Positions 62,744 through 64,000 of a stretch of 64,000 bases of DNA are shown here, in pieces. The translations under genes were made by a program, and so were the position numbers. The notes beneath the pieces are model-generated. The model saw nothing but the letters and a program-made list of their open reading frames with translations, was not told where the DNA came from and did no database searches. The DNA is from Pseudomonas sp. p1(2021b) (GTDB taxonomy: Bacteria; Pseudomonadota; Gammaproteobacteria; Pseudomonadales; Pseudomonadaceae), in NCBI RefSeq assembly GCF_020151015.1, contig NZ_CP083746.1, positions 3,377,001-3,441,000 on the forward strand. The letters run 5' to 3'. Within the stretch, counting starts at the first letter, position 1. Each line of letters opens with the position of its first letter.

Positions 62744-63670
62744 GTGAGCGCTGACTACCCTCGCGACCTGATCGGTTACGGCAACAACCCACCTCACCCG
62801 CAATGGCCGGGGAATGCACGCATCGCTCTGTCCTTCGTGCTCAACTATGAAGAAGGTGGCGAACGCAACGTCCTGCATGGTGACAAGGAGTCCGAAGCCT
62901 TCCTGTCCGAGATGGTCGCCGCCCAGCCGCTGCAAGGCGTGCGCAACATGAGCATGGAATCGCTCTACGAGTACGGCAGCCGTGCCGGCGTATGGCGCCT
63001 GCTCAAGCTGTTCAAGGACACCGGCGTCCCTCTGACCATCTTCGCCGTCGCCATGGCCGCCCAGCGCCACCCCGACGTGATCCGCGCCATGGTCGAAGCC
63101 GGCCATGAAATCTGCAGCCACGGCTACCGCTGGATCGACTACCAGTACATGGACGAGGCCCAGGAACGCGAGCACATGCTCGAAGCCATTCGCATCCTCA
63201 CCGAACTCACCGGCGAACGCCCGCTGGGCTGGTACACCGGCCGTACCGGCCCGAACACCCGCCGCCTGGTGATGGAGGAAGGTGGCTTCCTCTACGACAG
63301 CGACACCTACGACGACGACCTGCCCTACTGGGAGCCGAACAACCCGACCGGCAAACCGCACCTGGTGATCCCGTACACCTTGGACACCAACGATATGCGC
63401 TTCACCCAGGTCCAGGGCTTCAACTGCGGCGAGCAGTTCTTCCAGTACCTCAAGGATGCCTTCGACGTGCTCTACGCAGAAGGCGCCGAAGCGCCGAAGA
63501 TGCTGTCGATCGGCCTGCACTGCCGTCTGGTCGGCCGCCCGGCCCGCCTGGCCGCGCTCAAGCGCTTCATCGAATACGCCAAGAGCCACGACCAGGTCTG
63601 GTTCGCCCGTCGCGTCGACATCGCCCGCCACTGGCACGCCACCCACCCGTACAAGAACGAGAACGCCTGA
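62744..63670 (+). CDS. puuE: Allantoinase PuuE (polysaccharide-deacetylase type)
   Basis: Metal-independent allantoinase of the NodB-like fold, 308 residues, converting allantoin to allantoate. Characteristic sequences: MSADYPRDLIGYGNNPPHPQ, SFVLNYEEGGERNVLHGD, AGHEICSHGYRWIDYQ and LGWYTGRTGPNTRRL. The GTG start at 62744 matches the family N-terminus and has AAGGAAG upstream; an earlier in-frame ATG would add unrelated sequence across the promoter. Stop overlaps the uraD start (TGATG). Confidence 0.95.
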   Translation: MSADYPRDLIGYGNNPPHPQWPGNARIALSFVLNYEEGGERNVLHGDKESEAFLSEMVAAQPLQGVRNMSMESLYEYGSRAGVWRLLKLFKDTGVPLTIFAVAMAAQRHPDVIRAMVEAGHEICSHGYRWIDYQYMDEAQEREHMLEAIRILTELTGERPLGWYTGRTGPNTRRLVMEEGGFLYDSDTYDDDLPYWEPNNPTGKPHLVIPYTLDTNDMRFTQVQGFNCGEQFFQYLKDAFDVLYAEGAEAPKMLSIGLHCRLVGRPARLAALKRFIEYAKSHDQVWFARRVDIARHWHATHPYKNENA

Positions 63671-64000
63671 TGACCGCTTTCAAGACCCTCAAGCCATCGA
63701 CCCTGGCCCGCGACGCCTTCGTCGAAGCCTTCGCCGACATCTACGAACACTCGCCGTGGGTTGCCGAGAAAGCCTATGACCTGGGTCAGCTGGCTGAACT
63801 GGACGAGATCGAAGCGCTGCACCAGCGCATGAGCGACATCCTGCTCAGCGCCAGCCATGAAGACCAGCTGGCCCTGATCAACGCTCACCCGGACCTGGCA
63901 GGCAAGGCCGCCATCCAGGGCGAGCTGACCGAGTCGAGCACCAACGAACAGGCCGGCGCCGGTATCCACCAGTGCACCGCCGAAGAGTTCGCGCGCTTCA
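63670..64000 (+). CDS. uraD: OHCU decarboxylase (3' end outside window)
   Basis: First 110 residues of 2-oxo-4-hydroxy-4-carboxy-5-ureidoimidazoline decarboxylase, which gives S-allantoin after HiuH. The catalytic histidine is His73 in INAHPDLAGKAAIQG, and STNEQAGAGI is also family-typical. The ATG overlaps the puuE stop by one base. Cut by the window edge; the downstream pathway genes are not visible. Confidence 0.95.
   Translation, partial: MTAFKTLKPSTLARDAFVEAFADIYEHSPWVAEKAYDLGQLAELDEIEALHQRMSDILLSASHEDQLALINAHPDLAGKAAIQGELTESSTNEQAGAGIHQCTAEEFARF

Overview
The window is GC-rich chromosomal DNA of a fluorescent pseudomonad, almost certainly the Pseudomonas putida group. Reasons: the protein sequences, the order sdhCDAB-sucAB-lpdG-sucCD beside gltA, two adjacent cbb3 oxidase operons followed by ccoGHIS-hemN-anr, and many P. 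putida-style REP elements (core GCGGGACAAGCCCGCTCC). I see no tRNA or rRNA gene, insertion sequence, prophage or CRISPR array. It reads as core genome.

Layout. 1-7.3 kb: the end of a pirin gene, a dienelactone-hydrolase-like enzyme, htpG with a sigma-32 promoter, two overlapping hotdog thioesterases, a small Ala/Pro-rich lipoprotein, a DUF599 membrane protein and the branched-chain amino acid carrier brnQ. 7.7-20.6 kb: a minus-strand TCA block (sdhCDAB, sucAB, lpdG, sucCD) divergent from gltA. Both promoters are readable between sdhC and gltA. 20.7-37.3 kb: a Tex30-like hydrolase, ccoNOQP-1 (ANR box inside the divergent hydrolase gene), ccoNOQP-2, ccoGHIS, a TauE/SafE-like membrane protein, hemN (perfect ANR box), anr and apt. 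37.3-52.6 kb: recR, ybaB, dnaX, a periplasmic binding protein, a 36-residue membrane peptide, an uncharacterised SF1 helicase plus small partner, the SRP RNA gene ffs, ligA, zipA, smc, and a GntR regulator 3 bases upstream of smc. 52.8-64 kb: purine breakdown (xdhABC, guaD, a second GntR regulator, an AzgA-type purine permease, hiuH, puuE and the start of uraD).

How the genes fit together. The first half holds most of the TCA cycle. The cco region assembles low-oxygen terminal oxidases, with ANR controlling the first operon and hemN. The last 11 kb imports purines, deaminates guanine, oxidises (hypo)xanthine to urate and processes hydroxyisourate to allantoin and onward. The urate-oxidising enzyme is not in the window.

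Most interesting are regulatory patterns that can be read directly. A TTGT-N2-ACAA operator occurs four times around the second GntR gene, the permease, hiuH and puuE, in two cases overlapping or inside a recognisable promoter. A different 16-bp TTGACC-type operator occurs twice before xdhA and once before the permease. An A-rich AANAANAA motif of the Hfq/Crc type precedes xdhA, the permease and puuE. Relatives of all three motifs also sit upstream of ccoNOQP-2. The best candidate for an undescribed system is the helicase/small-protein pair at 41.9-44.3 kb.
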